DNA of 64,000 nucleotides from Castellaniella sp047971665 (GTDB lineage Bacteria; Pseudomonadota; Gammaproteobacteria; Burkholderiales; Burkholderiaceae_B). The translations under genes were made by a program, and so were the position numbers. Position 1 is the stretch's first letter, and each line of letters begins with the position of its first letter. Under the pieces are notes generated by a model. It was not told where the DNA came from, did not search any database, and worked only from the letters and a program-made list of their open reading frames with translations. The DNA lies in NCBI RefSeq assembly GCF_047971665.1, contig NZ_JBKEAA010000003.1, positions 1 through 64,000 on the forward strand, read 5' to 3'. Below are positions 1-8,844 of this stretch, piece by piece.

Positions 1-3000
1 AGGAGCACGGGCGCGGGCACGATCCATTACAGCTACGCGCTGGTGGACAATAACTCGGGCGATGACACCACGGCCCGCGGTGCGGTGGAGGTCAGGGAAG
101 CCGATGGCGATGCGTCGGCGGCCAGCGCTCTGCTGATCGACCGTGTCGACGATGTGCCCGTGGCGCGAGCCGACACCGACAGCCTGGCCGTGGGCCAGTA
201 CACGGCCGAGACGGGCAACGTGCTCACGGGCGTGGGCACGACGAACACGAACGCCAGTGGCGTGGACACGCAAGGCGCCGACGGGGCGAAGGTCAGCGCG
301 GTGGCGAGCAGCAACATGCCGGCGCACGCGGCCACGACCGATGCCTCCGGCGCTCTGGTGATAGATGGACAGTACGGGGTGCTGACGATCGGTGCCGATG
401 GAGCCTACAGCTATGCGCGAACGGCGGGCACGACCGGCGGAGTGAAGGATGTCTTCGCTTACACGCTGACAGATGGCGACGGGGATGAGACCGGCGCGAC
501 GCTGACGATCGATCTGGGCGTTGCGGCGCCGACGGTCGATACGATTCCGGCGGCGGGTGCGGCCGGCGCGGTGGTGGCCGAGGCGGGGCTGGCTTCCCGG
601 GGTCCCGAAGCGGCGGGCGCGGATGGGGACGCGGACTCGGAGAAGACCTCCGGGACGATCAGCGTTACGGCCGGGGACGGCGTGGGCTCGGTGGGTCTGG
701 GCGGCCACGCGCTGAGCGCGGATGCGGCGCACCCGACGAGCTTTGACGATGGCGCGCAGGGCAAGGTGAGTGCGTACTACGCGTACGACAGGAGCACGGG
801 CGCGGGCACGATCCATTACAGCTACGCGCTGGTGGACAATACCTCGGGCGATGACACCACGGCCCGCTTTGCGGTGGAGGTCAGGGACGCCGATGGCGAT
901 GCGTCGGCGGCCAGCGCTCTGGTGATCGACATTGTCGACGATGTGCCCGTGGCGCGTGCCGATACCGACAGCGTGGTTGAAGGAGGGAAAGTCACTGGCA
1001 ATGTGCTGACCGACGGAACAGCAGATGTGTTCGGTGCCGATGGCAAAGACACCAGTGGCGGCGTGGTGGGCGTACGCGCGGGAAGCGATACGAGTACCGC
1101 GGCGGCAGGCGGCCTTGGTGGTACGGGAATCGCGGGTGCCTACGGCACATTGATTCTGAATGCCGACGGCGGCTATACGTACAAGTCCTCGAGCAACGCA
1201 GTGACGGCCGATGCGGTCGATACCTTTGTGTATACCATTCGTGACGGCGATGGTGATCTGTCGACGGCGACGCTCAAGATCGATGTGAGTGATGTGACGC
1301 TGACAGCCGATACCACGCACAACAAGGGAACGGTCGATGAGGCGGGGCTGGATACAACGACCGATACGGGTGATCTGGGCCATGGAACAGTGACGGGCTC
1401 GAATCCGGTCAGCACGGCGGAGACTGTGACGGGTCAGCTGGCGGTCAGCGGGACGGATGTGACGTATACCCCGATGACGCAGACGACGAGCTACGGGATG
1501 TTCGAACTGAAGGCCGATGGCAGCTGGACGTATACGCTGACCCATCCGTACAGTACGAATCCGGTGGCCAACGATGGCGCCAATGTGAGCAATGGCGTGG
1601 AAAATTTCACCTATACGGCCAAGGACGCCGGCGGGAATACGGTGAATGGCACGGTTCAGATCAGCATCAAGGATGATGTGCCGGTCCATCATCCCAATGC
1701 GGTGAGCGAGTTGGACGTTCCTGTCAGTACGGTGAGTGTGGGGGGGCTGGAAGCCGGCTTTGTCAATTGGCAGCTGGCGAACAACGGAACCTTGCGTCAA
1801 GCGATCAATAATGACAGCGATCCCGGGATTGATCAGATCATCTGGGGAGGTGGTGCGACGGCGAATACCTCAGGTTATTCCTTTGTGGATAATGAGAATC
1901 TTCGTCAGGCGGATACCAATCTTCTGGATACGACCTTCAAGCTGGGGATGTTCACTCACGATAACCATCAGACGTCTAGTCCGCTATTGAAAACGGTCGA
2001 TCTTCAGGTTTCCATTCACGTAAAGATCGATGGCGTTGATCATGTCGTTCAGCAGACGATCAAACTGAAGCATACGGAGACCCCTGCTCAGCCGGACAAC
2101 AGTGATGACGATATCATCGAAATCACCAACCTGACGGACGTACAGACCTTTACGGTGGGCGATCAAACCTATCAGCTGAGCATCAAGGGATTCCTGGATT
2201 CGAACGGCAATCTGGTTTCAACGATCCATACGAAGGAAAATCAGGCAAACTCGTTTGAGTTGTATGCGTCGGTCTCCTCTGTGGATGCGCTGCCCAAGGT
2301 CGAAGGAGAGCTCTTCGACCAGAGTTCCGACGTGACGACATGGCAGTATGGTGCCGATGGCGCCGGATCGGTGGTCTGGGAAAATGGCGTGGCGGGCGCC
2401 GGCGGCTCGACAGTGATCACGAACCAGTACGGGACCCTGACGGTTGGCGCCGATGGCCATTATGTGTTCGAGATGAGTCGGGAGGCCCGCGATGAATTCC
2501 CGATCGGTCAAAAAACACTGACCTACAACTACACCGTCACGGATTCTGATGGCGATACTCAGGTCGGACATATCGAAATCGACCTGAACGGCTACAAGAA
2601 TATTCCGACCGTGCCGGTGGTCGAACATGAGGCTGACAACACGCTGCTGGCCAACGAGGCCAATCTGACGACCACCGCGGATACGGGGATCAATGTCAAC
2701 AAGGATGTGTCCGGCGCCACGATGACCATTACGGGGGCGGATCAGGCCAATCTGAATGGCGCGGCGGTGATGGCCAGTGTCAAGATCGATGGCACACCGC
2801 AAACGACGACGCTGACCTCCGGCGGTCATGCCCTGATGTATCAGCAGGATGCGGCAACGGGCAAGCTGTACGCGGTCTATCAGGACGACCCCACGCACAA
2901 GGTATTCGAAGTGTCGGGGTCGGCGGCGGACGGCACCTACGCTGTGCATATGTTCCAGGCGCTGGATCCGGTGGTGTCGTCGAGCACGACCGTGCCGGGG

Positions 3001-4230
3001 ACGAGCGGGACAAGCACTTTCTCGTTTGATGTAAACGGCAGCTGGATGAGCACCAGTGCGACTGTGGACGATCTTTCGCTGACGCTGACGGGCTTCATCG
3101 ACAAGACGGGTGCCGATGGTGTCAAGAACAGTGGTGATCCGGCCGCAGAGGTCGTGGTGAGTGTCAACCAGGAATATGGTATCGGGATTGACAATCCGAA
3201 CATGGCCAATGGCGATAATGATCGGCTTTTCCTCGAGAATAATATTAAGACGAACGCGGAGTCGGATGGTCCTTATGGTGAAAAGCTGCAGATGAATTTC
3301 GGCAGCACTGCCGGTAAACATGTGACCGAGGTGAACATCACGCTGAATAAATTCGGCAGCCACACGGAGGGGGTGAAATTTTATGTGTTTTATAAAAATG
3401 CCCCCATGCATGTGGAAGAGCACCACGGCTTGAGTGATTCGCCTGAGGGTAATCCCATGCATGGAGTGACCACCCAGAGTTTCAAGCTGACGGCGCCCGC
3501 CGGAGATGAAATCACCCATATTGTCGTAGGTTCTGTGGAAAATGGCGCCAGCCGGTTCTCGGTGGATGAAAAGATCGGCGTCAAGTGGCATACCGACGCC
3601 TATACCGTCCCCCATACGGTCGATCAGGACAGCCTGACCCTGCCGCTGGGCGCCACGGTGACGGACGGCACCGGGGACCAGGTTTCGACGAATTTCGATG
3701 TGTCGATCGATAACTCATCCAGCCAGAGCAATACCCTGCATGGCACGGACGACAACAGCGCGCTTTATGGCGGCCAGGGTTCCGATACCCTGTTGGGCGG
3801 TGCGAGTGGCGATCATCTGTATGGTGGGGCCGGCAACGACTTCCTGACCGGCGGCGCGGGCGATGACGTATTCGTATGGAAACTGGGCGACCAGGCCGCC
3901 TCGGGGCAGCCTGCGACGGTGGATCATGTGACCGACTTCGGTGTCGGCAACGGAGATCCGAAGGGCAAGGACACCCTGGATCTGAGCGATCTGCTTCAGA
4001 ACCATACGGACCCCGATGACCTGACACAGTATCTCCACATCAGCAGTGGTACTGGCGCGGATGCGGGTAAGACCATCATCGACGTGAGCACGAATGGTGA
4101 CGTGGCCAATGGTCATGATCAGCAGATCGTCATCGACAATGTCGATCTGGCGGCGGGCCAGGGAGGGGATCAGGCGGCATTGATCCAGAGCTTGATCAAC
4201 GATGGCAAGCTGAAGGTGGATCACAGTTAA
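1..4230 (+). CDS. Giant RTX/VCBS-type surface adhesin, LapA-like (5' end outside window)
   Basis: The open frame runs in from the left edge, so only the C-terminal ~1,409 residues are visible. It is built of bacterial-Ig/VCBS-like modules with recurring 'DGDGD' and 'YGTL.(V/I)..DG.Y' signatures. Glycine-rich RTX calcium-binding nonapeptides (GGQGSDTL, GGAGNDFL, GGAGDDVF) lie at about nt 3763-3870. An acidic C-terminal tail follows, typical of type I secretion targets of the VC_A0849 subclass. Such proteins are exported through a LapEBC-type ABC system and held at the outer membrane until LapG cuts them. The next two genes are LapG- and LapD-like, which supports the adhesin role. The LapG cleavage site is normally N-terminal and lies outside the window. 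The family is clear; the exact orthology and ligand are not. Confidence 0.9.
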   Translation, partial: RSTGAGTIHYSYALVDNNSGDDTTARGAVEVREADGDASAASALLIDRVDDVPVARADTDSLAVGQYTAETGNVLTGVGTTNTNASGVDTQGADGAKVSAVASSNMPAHAATTDASGALVIDGQYGVLTIGADGAYSYARTAGTTGGVKDVFAYTLTDGDGDETGATLTIDLGVAAPTVDTIPAAGAAGAVVAEAGLASRGPEAAGADGDADSEKTSGTISVTAGDGVGSVGLGGHALSADAAHPTSFDDGAQGKVSAYYAYDRSTGAGTIHYSYALVDNTSGDDTTARFAVEVRDADGDASAASALVIDIVDDVPVARADTDSVVEGGKVTGNVLTDGTADVFGADGKDTSGGVVGVRAGSDTSTAAAGGLGGTGIAGAYGTLILNADGGYTYKSSSNAVTADAVDTFVYTIRDGDGDLSTATLKIDVSDVTLTADTTHNKGTVDEAGLDTTTDTGDLGHGTVTGSNPVSTAETVTGQLAVSGTDVTYTPMTQTTSYGMFELKADGSWTYTLTHPYSTNPVANDGANVSNGVENFTYTAKDAGGNTVNGTVQISIKDDVPVHHPNAVSELDVPVSTVSVGGLEAGFVNWQLANNGTLRQAINNDSDPGIDQIIWGGGATANTSGYSFVDNENLRQADTNLLDTTFKLGMFTHDNHQTSSPLLKTVDLQVSIHVKIDGVDHVVQQTIKLKHTETPAQPDNSDDDIIEITNLTDVQTFTVGDQTYQLSIKGFLDSNGNLVSTIHTKENQANSFELYASVSSVDALPKVEGELFDQSSDVTTWQYGADGAGSVVWENGVAGAGGSTVITNQYGTLTVGADGHYVFEMSREARDEFPIGQKTLTYNYTVTDSDGDTQVGHIEIDLNGYKNIPTVPVVEHEADNTLLANEANLTTTADTGINVNKDVSGATMTITGADQANLNGAAVMASVKIDGTPQTTTLTSGGHALMYQQDAATGKLYAVYQDDPTHKVFEVSGSAADGTYAVHMFQALDPVVSSSTTVPGTSGTSTFSFDVNGSWMSTSATVDDLSLTLTGFIDKTGADGVKNSGDPAAEVVVSVNQEYGIGIDNPNMANGDNDRLFLENNIKTNAESDGPYGEKLQMNFGSTAGKHVTEVNITLNKFGSHTEGVKFYVFYKNAPMHVEEHHGLSDSPEGNPMHGVTTQSFKLTAPAGDEITHIVVGSVENGASRFSVDEKIGVKWHTDAYTVPHTVDQDSLTLPLGATVTDGTGDQVSTNFDVSIDNSSSQSNTLHGTDDNSALYGGQGSDTLLGGASGDHLYGGAGNDFLTGGAGDDVFVWKLGDQAASGQPATVDHVTDFGVGNGDPKGKDTLDLSDLLQNHTDPDDLTQYLHISSGTGADAGKTIIDVSTNGDVANGHDQQIVIDNVDLAAGQGGDQAALIQSLINDGKLKVDHS
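790..967 (+). repeat. Near-identical internal repeat of the adhesin gene (second copy of nt 1-178)
   Basis: The stretch beginning at 790 repeats the sequence beginning at 1 with only scattered substitutions over about 178 bp. The offset is 789 bp (263 codons), so frame is kept. It encodes the VCBS-like 'GTIHYSYALVDN' and 'DGDASAASAL' signatures. The first copy may be the end of further units outside the window. Confidence 0.85.
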
Positions 4231-4250
4231 TCCAGCCGGCCTGGTTTGTT

Positions 4251-4280
4251 CCGCGCTTCGGGGATCTCCCCGGAGCGCGG
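4251..4280 (+). terminator. GC-rich hairpin after the adhesin gene
   Basis: Two 14-nt arms (4251-4264 and 4267-4280) pair throughout apart from one G-U wobble. The hairpin lies 20 nt after the adhesin stop. No T-run follows, so termination here would be weak or factor-assisted. It may instead limit read-through into lapG. Confidence 0.45.
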
Positions 4281-4433
4281 CGTGCGATGGCAAAGCATTG
4301 TGCGGGGGGTGATGTCTTGGACTTTTCCTTCAGGGCCTCGATGCACGTGCGATCAAAGACATGCTTACGTGTTATCCATAAAAGTTTTGCATCTCCTCTT
4401 TATTTGCGTCTCATCCCGTATCAAAATCAGGGC

Positions 4434-5117
4434 ATGCCCCATTGCCAATCGATCGCTGTCAGCGCGCGATTCCTGACATCAGGGCTGACAGCGCTGATCC
4501 TGTGTCTGGCTCTGGCCTGGGAGTCGGTGTCTGCGGTCACGTTCGATCCGGACAGGCTGGCCGCCTACGCGCGCCGGCATTACGGAGGCCGGGCCGGTCG
4601 CGCCGTGGCGTCCTGGCAGGCTCTGCTGGTGAGGGCGGCACGGTTGAGCGAACAGGAAAAACTGCGCATGGTCAATGGTTTCTGGAACAGAGCGCTGGTC
4701 GGCGGAGAGGATATTTCCATCCGGGGGCGGCCGGATTACTGGGCCACCCCGCTGCAGTCCCTGGCCAAGGGTGCAGGGGATTGCGAGGACTATGTCATCG
4801 GCAAGTATTTTTCCCTGTTGTACCTGGGAGTGTCACCTGAAAAGCTCCGGTTCATCTATGTGCGTGCGCGGATTGGCGGCCAGAGTATTGCTCATATGAT
4901 CCTGGGCTATTATCCCCAGCCGCAGGCGACGCCGCTGGTGCTCGGCAGCCTGGTGGACCGGGTCCAGTCCGCGCGTGACCGGCCCGATCTCACGCCGGTG
5001 TTCAGTTTCAATGCGCAGGGGGTGTATGTGCCGGGAGGCAAGCGGTCTCCGGTGGAAGGCATCGGCCGTTGGCGGGATCTGTCGTCCCGCATGCGGACCG
5101 AAGGTTTTCAGCCGTGA
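4434..5117 (+). CDS. lapG: LapG-like periplasmic transglutaminase-type cysteine protease
   Basis: Members of this family (bacterial transglutaminase-like cysteine proteinases) are calcium-dependent periplasmic proteases. They clip the N-terminus of LapA-type adhesins and so release the cell from a surface. The 227-residue product begins with a hydrophobic signal segment (about residues 15-34). It keeps the Cys-His-Asp arrangement: C117 in GAGDCEDYV, H154 in SIAHMILGY, and D175 as likely third member. The C-to-H spacing fits the family. The start was placed at 4434 because the signal peptide begins directly after it; the in-frame upstream extension from 4287 is not signal-like. The gene sits between its presumed substrate and its presumed inhibitor, 18 nt ahead of the lapD-like gene. 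Confidence 0.9.
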   Translation: MPHCQSIAVSARFLTSGLTALILCLALAWESVSAVTFDPDRLAAYARRHYGGRAGRAVASWQALLVRAARLSEQEKLRMVNGFWNRALVGGEDISIRGRPDYWATPLQSLAKGAGDCEDYVIGKYFSLLYLGVSPEKLRFIYVRARIGGQSIAHMILGYYPQPQATPLVLGSLVDRVQSARDRPDLTPVFSFNAQGVYVPGGKRSPVEGIGRWRDLSSRMRTEGFQP

Positions 5118-5135
5118 TGGAATGAAAGGAGTGTC

Positions 5136-7034
5136 ATGTCTTTGTTGCGACAATTGCTGTTGAGCGTGACGCTGGCGATCCTGGTGATCCTGGCAGGGGC
5201 GACCATTTTCAGCATCGATTCGGCGCGCCGGTATCTGGATGCCCAGCTTCAAGGCCAGAGCGATTCAACCGCCACCTCACTGGCCCTGACACTGTCGCAA
5301 CCGTCCAATCAGGATCCGGCGGTACGGGAACTGCTGCTCTCCGTGCTGTTCGATAGCGGTCAGTTCAGGATGGTCGAGTTTCTGGATCCTTCGGGCCGGA
5401 TTCTGATCCGCCGAGAGATCGAGGGCGGTCGTGATGGAGCCGTGACGGCACCGGACTGGTTCAGCCATCTGCTGCCCCTGGAACGGCACGAGGCTCAGCG
5501 GCAGGTGACCAATGGCTGGTCCCAGCTGGGAATCGTGCGGTTGCAGTCGAATGATGCCTATGCGCGCAATGCGCTGTGGATCGGCACGTCGCGGATCGTG
5601 ATGCTGACGCTCGGCGCCGGCATTCTGTGGGGATTGTTCGTGTTCGCCCTGATGCGCTGGCTGCGCCGGGCGCTGAAAGACGATGTGACGGCGCGCGTCC
5701 AGGCCATGGCGCAGGGGGCTTCCGGAGGCGATCTGCCGCCGGTGCGTCATCCTGCGATGGCGGAATTGCGCGAGGTCACCCGGATCATTGCACGGACACA
5801 CGAGCGCGTGCGAGCGACGGCGGTGGAGCATCAGTCGCGGATCGAGTCGCTGGAACTCGAACTGAACCAGGATGCCGTGACGGGGCTGGCCAACCGGAAA
5901 TATTTCATCAATGAGTTCCGGCGGTTGCTGGAGCAGTCCTCTCCCGGCCAGGGAGAAGCGGGGCATGTGATGCTGTTTCGCCAGTGCGATCTGCGGTTGA
6001 TCAACCAGAACATGAGCCGCCCGGTCGTGGACCAGTGGCTGCGCAATGTGGGCCAACTGGTGATGGAGGTTCTGCATGAGCGGCTGGGGCCGCAGGCCTG
6101 GCTGGCGCGCTTGAACGGGTCGGATTTCGTGTTCATCCTGCCGATGATGCCCGGCCCGGCGGCGGTGCGTGTCGCGCAGGCGGTGGGCGAGATTTTGCAG
6201 GCTCAGCGTCTGCAGCTGGGGCAGGCGGGGCTGTGCCGCTGGCGTATGGTGCTGACGGACTTTGAGCCGGGAGAAGGGTTCAGCGATGTGCTGTCGCGCC
6301 TGGACGAGGCTTTGATGCGAGCCGAGAGCGCCGGCCATACCGATGTGGAATATTTGCCGGATGAGGCATTGCGCGGCATGACTGGTGGCCGGGGTGGCGG
6401 CGAGCAGGCCTGGCGAACCTTGCTGCGCAATGCGCTGGACGAGGGCTGGTTCGCCCTGGCGACCCAGCGGGATCCTTTACCGACGGCAGAGGACCGCACG
6501 CTTGGCCTGCTCGCCTTGCACGAGCCTGGCGCTTCGGAGCCATTGTCGGGTTATCTGTTCATGCCGCCCGCCGTGCGCCTGGGGCTGTCGTCGGCCTGTG
6601 ATGTTCAGGCGGTGAGTCTGGGGCTGGGGTGGTTGCGCGCCCATCCGGGCGATCTGGTGCTGCGCGCGTCTCTGGCCTCGATTCTGCACGAGGAATTCCG
6701 TGCGGAGGTTGCCGGCCTGCTGGCGGGAACGCCGGACCAGAGCGCCCGTTTGTTGATCGAGCTGGATTCCTATGGTCTGGTGGCGCATCAGGCGCAGGTG
6801 GTGGCATTTGCCGCCATGCTGCGCAAGCACGGAGTGCGCCTGGGTCTGCGTCGTTTCGCGGAGCAGCCCGAGGCGCTGTTGTACCTGCATGAACTCAGGC
6901 CGGAGTACCTCTGTGTGTCAGGGAATCTGCTGGCCGCCCAGACCGACAGTCCGGGTGCCCGCCGCCTGTTGATCGCCGTCCAGGAAACCGCTCGGGAGAT
7001 TGGCGCGTCGGTGGACCTGGCCGCCAGGCCGTAG
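5136..7034 (+). CDS. lapD: LapD-like inner-membrane c-di-GMP receptor (degenerate GGDEF-EAL, short EAL)
   Basis: The layout matches LapD: TM1 (about 7-27), a periplasmic LapD/MoxY-type domain (about 28-145), TM2 (about 150-173), a HAMP-like linker, then degenerate GGDEF and EAL domains. The GGDEF signature reads NGSDF (residues 328-332). The EAL position reads LAL (459-461), so neither cyclase nor phosphodiesterase activity is expected. In this family the EAL domain binds c-di-GMP and the periplasmic domain then sequesters LapG. The protein ends at residue 632, where the conserved 'AEGVE' segment of EAL domains should begin, so about 40 C-terminal residues are missing. The TAG stop (7032-7034) lies 2 nt before the -10 box of the tRNA promoter. 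Confidence 0.88.
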   Translation: MSLLRQLLLSVTLAILVILAGATIFSIDSARRYLDAQLQGQSDSTATSLALTLSQPSNQDPAVRELLLSVLFDSGQFRMVEFLDPSGRILIRREIEGGRDGAVTAPDWFSHLLPLERHEAQRQVTNGWSQLGIVRLQSNDAYARNALWIGTSRIVMLTLGAGILWGLFVFALMRWLRRALKDDVTARVQAMAQGASGGDLPPVRHPAMAELREVTRIIARTHERVRATAVEHQSRIESLELELNQDAVTGLANRKYFINEFRRLLEQSSPGQGEAGHVMLFRQCDLRLINQNMSRPVVDQWLRNVGQLVMEVLHERLGPQAWLARLNGSDFVFILPMMPGPAAVRVAQAVGEILQAQRLQLGQAGLCRWRMVLTDFEPGEGFSDVLSRLDEALMRAESAGHTDVEYLPDEALRGMTGGRGGGEQAWRTLLRNALDEGWFALATQRDPLPTAEDRTLGLLALHEPGASEPLSGYLFMPPAVRLGLSSACDVQAVSLGLGWLRAHPGDLVLRASLASILHEEFRAEVAGLLAGTPDQSARLLIELDSYGLVAHQAQVVAFAAMLRKHGVRLGLRRFAEQPEALLYLHELRPEYLCVSGNLLAAQTDSPGARRLLIAVQETAREIGASVDLAARP

Positions 7035-7042
7035 ACTATAAT
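7012..7042 (+). promoter_or_regulatory. Promoter of tRNA-Arg
   Basis: A perfect TATAAT -10 box lies at 7037-7042. A weak -35 candidate (TGGACC, 7012-7017) lies 19 nt upstream inside the 3' end of the lapD-like gene. A start near 7049 would give a leader of about 60 nt before the tRNA. The -10 call is strong; the -35 is uncertain. Confidence 0.6.
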
Positions 7043-7109
7043 CCTCCGCTTGCGCCACGGCCACAACCGATTGCGGATGCGCCCATTCTGGTGGCATCTT
7101 CCTCGACAC

Positions 7110-7184
7110 GCCTCCGTAGTTAAATGGATATAACTTTCCCCTCCTAAGGGAAGATTGCAGGTTCGATTCCTGCCGGAGGCGCCA
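7110..7184 (+). tRNA. tRNA-Arg (anticodon CCT)
   Basis: A full cloverleaf can be drawn. The acceptor stem GCCTCCG (7110-7116) pairs with CGGAGGC (7174-7180), followed by discriminator G and an encoded CCA (7182-7184). The anticodon stem is TTCCC/GGGAA around the loop CTCCTAA, with anticodon CCT at 7143-7145, which reads AGG. The T arm is GCAGG-TTCGATT-CCTGC. tRNA-Arg(CCT) genes are frequent integration targets, but no integrase or att duplication is seen beside it. Confidence 0.97.
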
Positions 7185-7189
7185 TCTTT

Positions 7190-7687
7190 TCAGTCCTCTG
7201 CTCCCAACGCCACGGACACGGCTTTCGCGCTCAGCGGGCCGGTCAGAATGTCCGGCGTCACACTGATCAGGTAGCCGCGTCGTCCTCCGTTCAGGTAGAC
7301 CGTTGCGTAGTCCAGCAGGCTGGCCTCGACCCAGACCGGCATGTGCTTGCGCGTGGCAAAGGGCGAGGTGCCGCCCACCTGGTAGCCTGAATGACGCTGC
7401 GCGGTGTCCGGCGCGCAGGGCGTGATTTTCTTGGCGCCGGTCTGGCGGGCCAGATTCTTGGTGGACACTTCGCGGTCGCCATGCATGAGCACCACCAGTG
7501 GCCGGGCCTGTTCGTCTTCCATGATCAGGGTCTTGGCGACCTGATGCAGGGGAATGCCCAGCTGACGCGCCGCTTCGCGCGCACCGCCATGGTCGATGTA
7601 ATCATAAGGATGCTCGCCAAACGGGATTTTCTGCTGTCGCAGCCAATGGGTGGCGGGTGTCTCGGAGGTGTGCCTGGTCTTGGGCAT
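7190..7687 (-). CDS. ybaK: Cys-tRNA(Pro)/Cys-tRNA(Cys) deacylase, YbaK family
   Basis: This 165-residue protein has the usual YbaK/EbsC length and fold signatures. The AKTLIMEDE region, VVLMHGDREVSTKNLA, and VGGTSPFATRK (the loop that closes the active site) are all present. The conserved lysine in AKTL (residue 52) is the family's key catalytic residue. YbaK hydrolyses cysteine mischarged onto tRNA(Pro) in the cytoplasm. It lies 24 nt downstream of xerD on the same strand and probably shares its transcript. It converges on the tRNA-Arg gene with a gap of only 5 nt. Confidence 0.95.
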   Translation of the reverse strand: MPKTRHTSETPATHWLRQQKIPFGEHPYDYIDHGGAREAARQLGIPLHQVAKTLIMEDEQARPLVVLMHGDREVSTKNLARQTGAKKITPCAPDTAQRHSGYQVGGTSPFATRKHMPVWVEASLLDYATVYLNGGRRGYLISVTPDILTGPLSAKAVSVALGAED

Positions 7688-7711
7688 GGAGGATCCTTGC
7701 GGGGGCGGGTC

Positions 7712-8614
7712 TCATGCGCGCGGATGGTGCTGCGCGTGCAGGGTCTTGAGACGCTCGCGGGCAACGTGGGTATAGATCTGGGTCGTAGAGATGTCGGCGT
7801 GACCCAGCAGTATCTGCACGACGCGCAGATCGGCGCCGTGATTCAGCAGATGGGTGGCAAAGGCATGGCGCAGAACGTGGGGTGACAGGGGGACATGGAT
7901 GTCGGCCTGCAACGCGTATTTGCGGATCAGCAGCCAGAAGGCCTGGCGCGTCATGGCGGCGCCACGGCTGGTGACGAACAGGGCGTCACAGGAGCGTGCC
8001 CCCAGGATGTCTGGCCGGCTTTCACGCAGATGGCGTTCGATCCAGTGCAGGGCCTCCGCGCCCAGGGGGACCAGCCGGTCCTTGCCGCCCTTGCCCATGA
8101 CGACGCGGACTACCCCGTCGCTCAGACTCAGGTCCTGGACGGCCAGGCCGACCAGCTCACTGACGCGCAGGCCGGTAGCGTACAACGTCTCCAGCATGGC
8201 CCGGTCACGCAGGCCCAGCGTGGAGCCGACGTCCGGCGCGGACAGCAACGCCTCGACCTGGGCCTCGGACAGGGTCTTGGGGAAACGCGCGGGTTGACGG
8301 GCGCTGCGCAGACCCAGGCAGGGGTCTTCGGCGCACAGGCCGCGCCGCAGCGCCCACAGGAAGAAGCGCCGCAAGGCGGCCAGGCGGCGATTGGCCGTGC
8401 TGGCCTTGGTCTGTCGGTGCTGTGCGGCCAGCCAGGCCTGGATATCCTCCTGGCGGGCCGCCTCCGGCGGACGGTCGTGCGTGGCGCGCAGCCAGCCGCC
8501 GAAGGCGCTCAGATCGCGTCGGTAGGCCGCCAGCGTATTGTCCGCCAGCCCGTCCTCCAGCCACAGGGCGTCCAGGAAGGCGTCGATCGTCGGAAAGGAT
8601 GAGGGCTGCGCCAT
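7712..8614 (-). CDS. xerD: Site-specific tyrosine recombinase XerD
   Basis: The length of 300 residues is standard for XerC/D. An N-terminal SAM-like core-binding domain (about 8-95) is followed by the catalytic domain. The catalytic set is visible: R150 (ATGLRVSEL), K175 in MGKGGKDR, H246 and R249 (HVLRHAFATHLL), H272 (GHADISTTQ) and the nucleophile Y281. Together with XerC it resolves chromosome dimers at dif under FtsK control. XerD is preferred over XerC because of the overall match to XerD, including LGHADISTTQIYTHV. It is a housekeeping recombinase and not evidence of an island at the nearby tRNA. ybaK follows it. Confidence 0.92.
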   Translation of the reverse strand: MAQPSSFPTIDAFLDALWLEDGLADNTLAAYRRDLSAFGGWLRATHDRPPEAARQEDIQAWLAAQHRQTKASTANRRLAALRRFFLWALRRGLCAEDPCLGLRSARQPARFPKTLSEAQVEALLSAPDVGSTLGLRDRAMLETLYATGLRVSELVGLAVQDLSLSDGVVRVVMGKGGKDRLVPLGAEALHWIERHLRESRPDILGARSCDALFVTSRGAAMTRQAFWLLIRKYALQADIHVPLSPHVLRHAFATHLLNHGADLRVVQILLGHADISTTQIYTHVARERLKTLHAQHHPRA

Positions 8615-8743
8615 GTCCGCAGAGGCTTGCGTGGTGGGGATGCGAGGATTTTACTCGCCCGCGCCGGGACGGACCGGTGCGCGCTGATGAGCGCTGGAGA
8701 AGGCGGCGTTTGCTCGAGGTCAATCATTGTGCAGTGGCTATAG

Positions 8744-8767
8744 CGAAATATACCTATATATATTACG
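8744..8767 (+). promoter_or_regulatory. ModE operator in front of modABC
   Basis: Two 9-nt arms, CGAAATATA (8744-8752) and TATATTACG (8759-8767), are inverted repeats matching at 8 of 9 positions and separated by six bases. This closely fits the ModE consensus (CGnTATATA-N6-TATATnnCG). It lies about 77 nt before modA, and a modE gene lies in the same cluster. Binding of molybdate-loaded ModE here would repress the transporter operon. The AT-rich core probably overlaps the promoter. Confidence 0.85.
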
Positions 8768-8844
8768 ATGATCACCTCATCCGTTTATCCATGTCTCCGA
8801 ACTTTGGGAACGGGCGGTCCATGATGAAAACCAAGGAGTACTGC

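Noticed and set aside
2218..3615. Minus-strand open frame of 465 codons inside the adhesin gene
   Set aside because: It is antisense to a well-formed RTX adhesin, and its His/Arg-rich translation shows no domain.
5136..7110. Frameshift as the cause of the short LapD EAL domain
   Set aside because: Both other frames after 7034 were read; they give short sequences with no EAL-like residues, so a one-base slip does not restore the domain.
7110..8614. tRNA-Arg with a nearby tyrosine recombinase as a possible island boundary
   Set aside because: The recombinase is a standard XerD of 300 residues next to ybaK. No duplicated tRNA end or mobile genes were seen. The truncated LapD end is noted separately.
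8422..8844. In-frame extension of modA upstream of its signal peptide
   Set aside because: It overlaps the divergent xerD gene, reads as Arg/Pro-rich antisense sequence and would bury the signal peptide; AAGGAG fixes the start at 8845.
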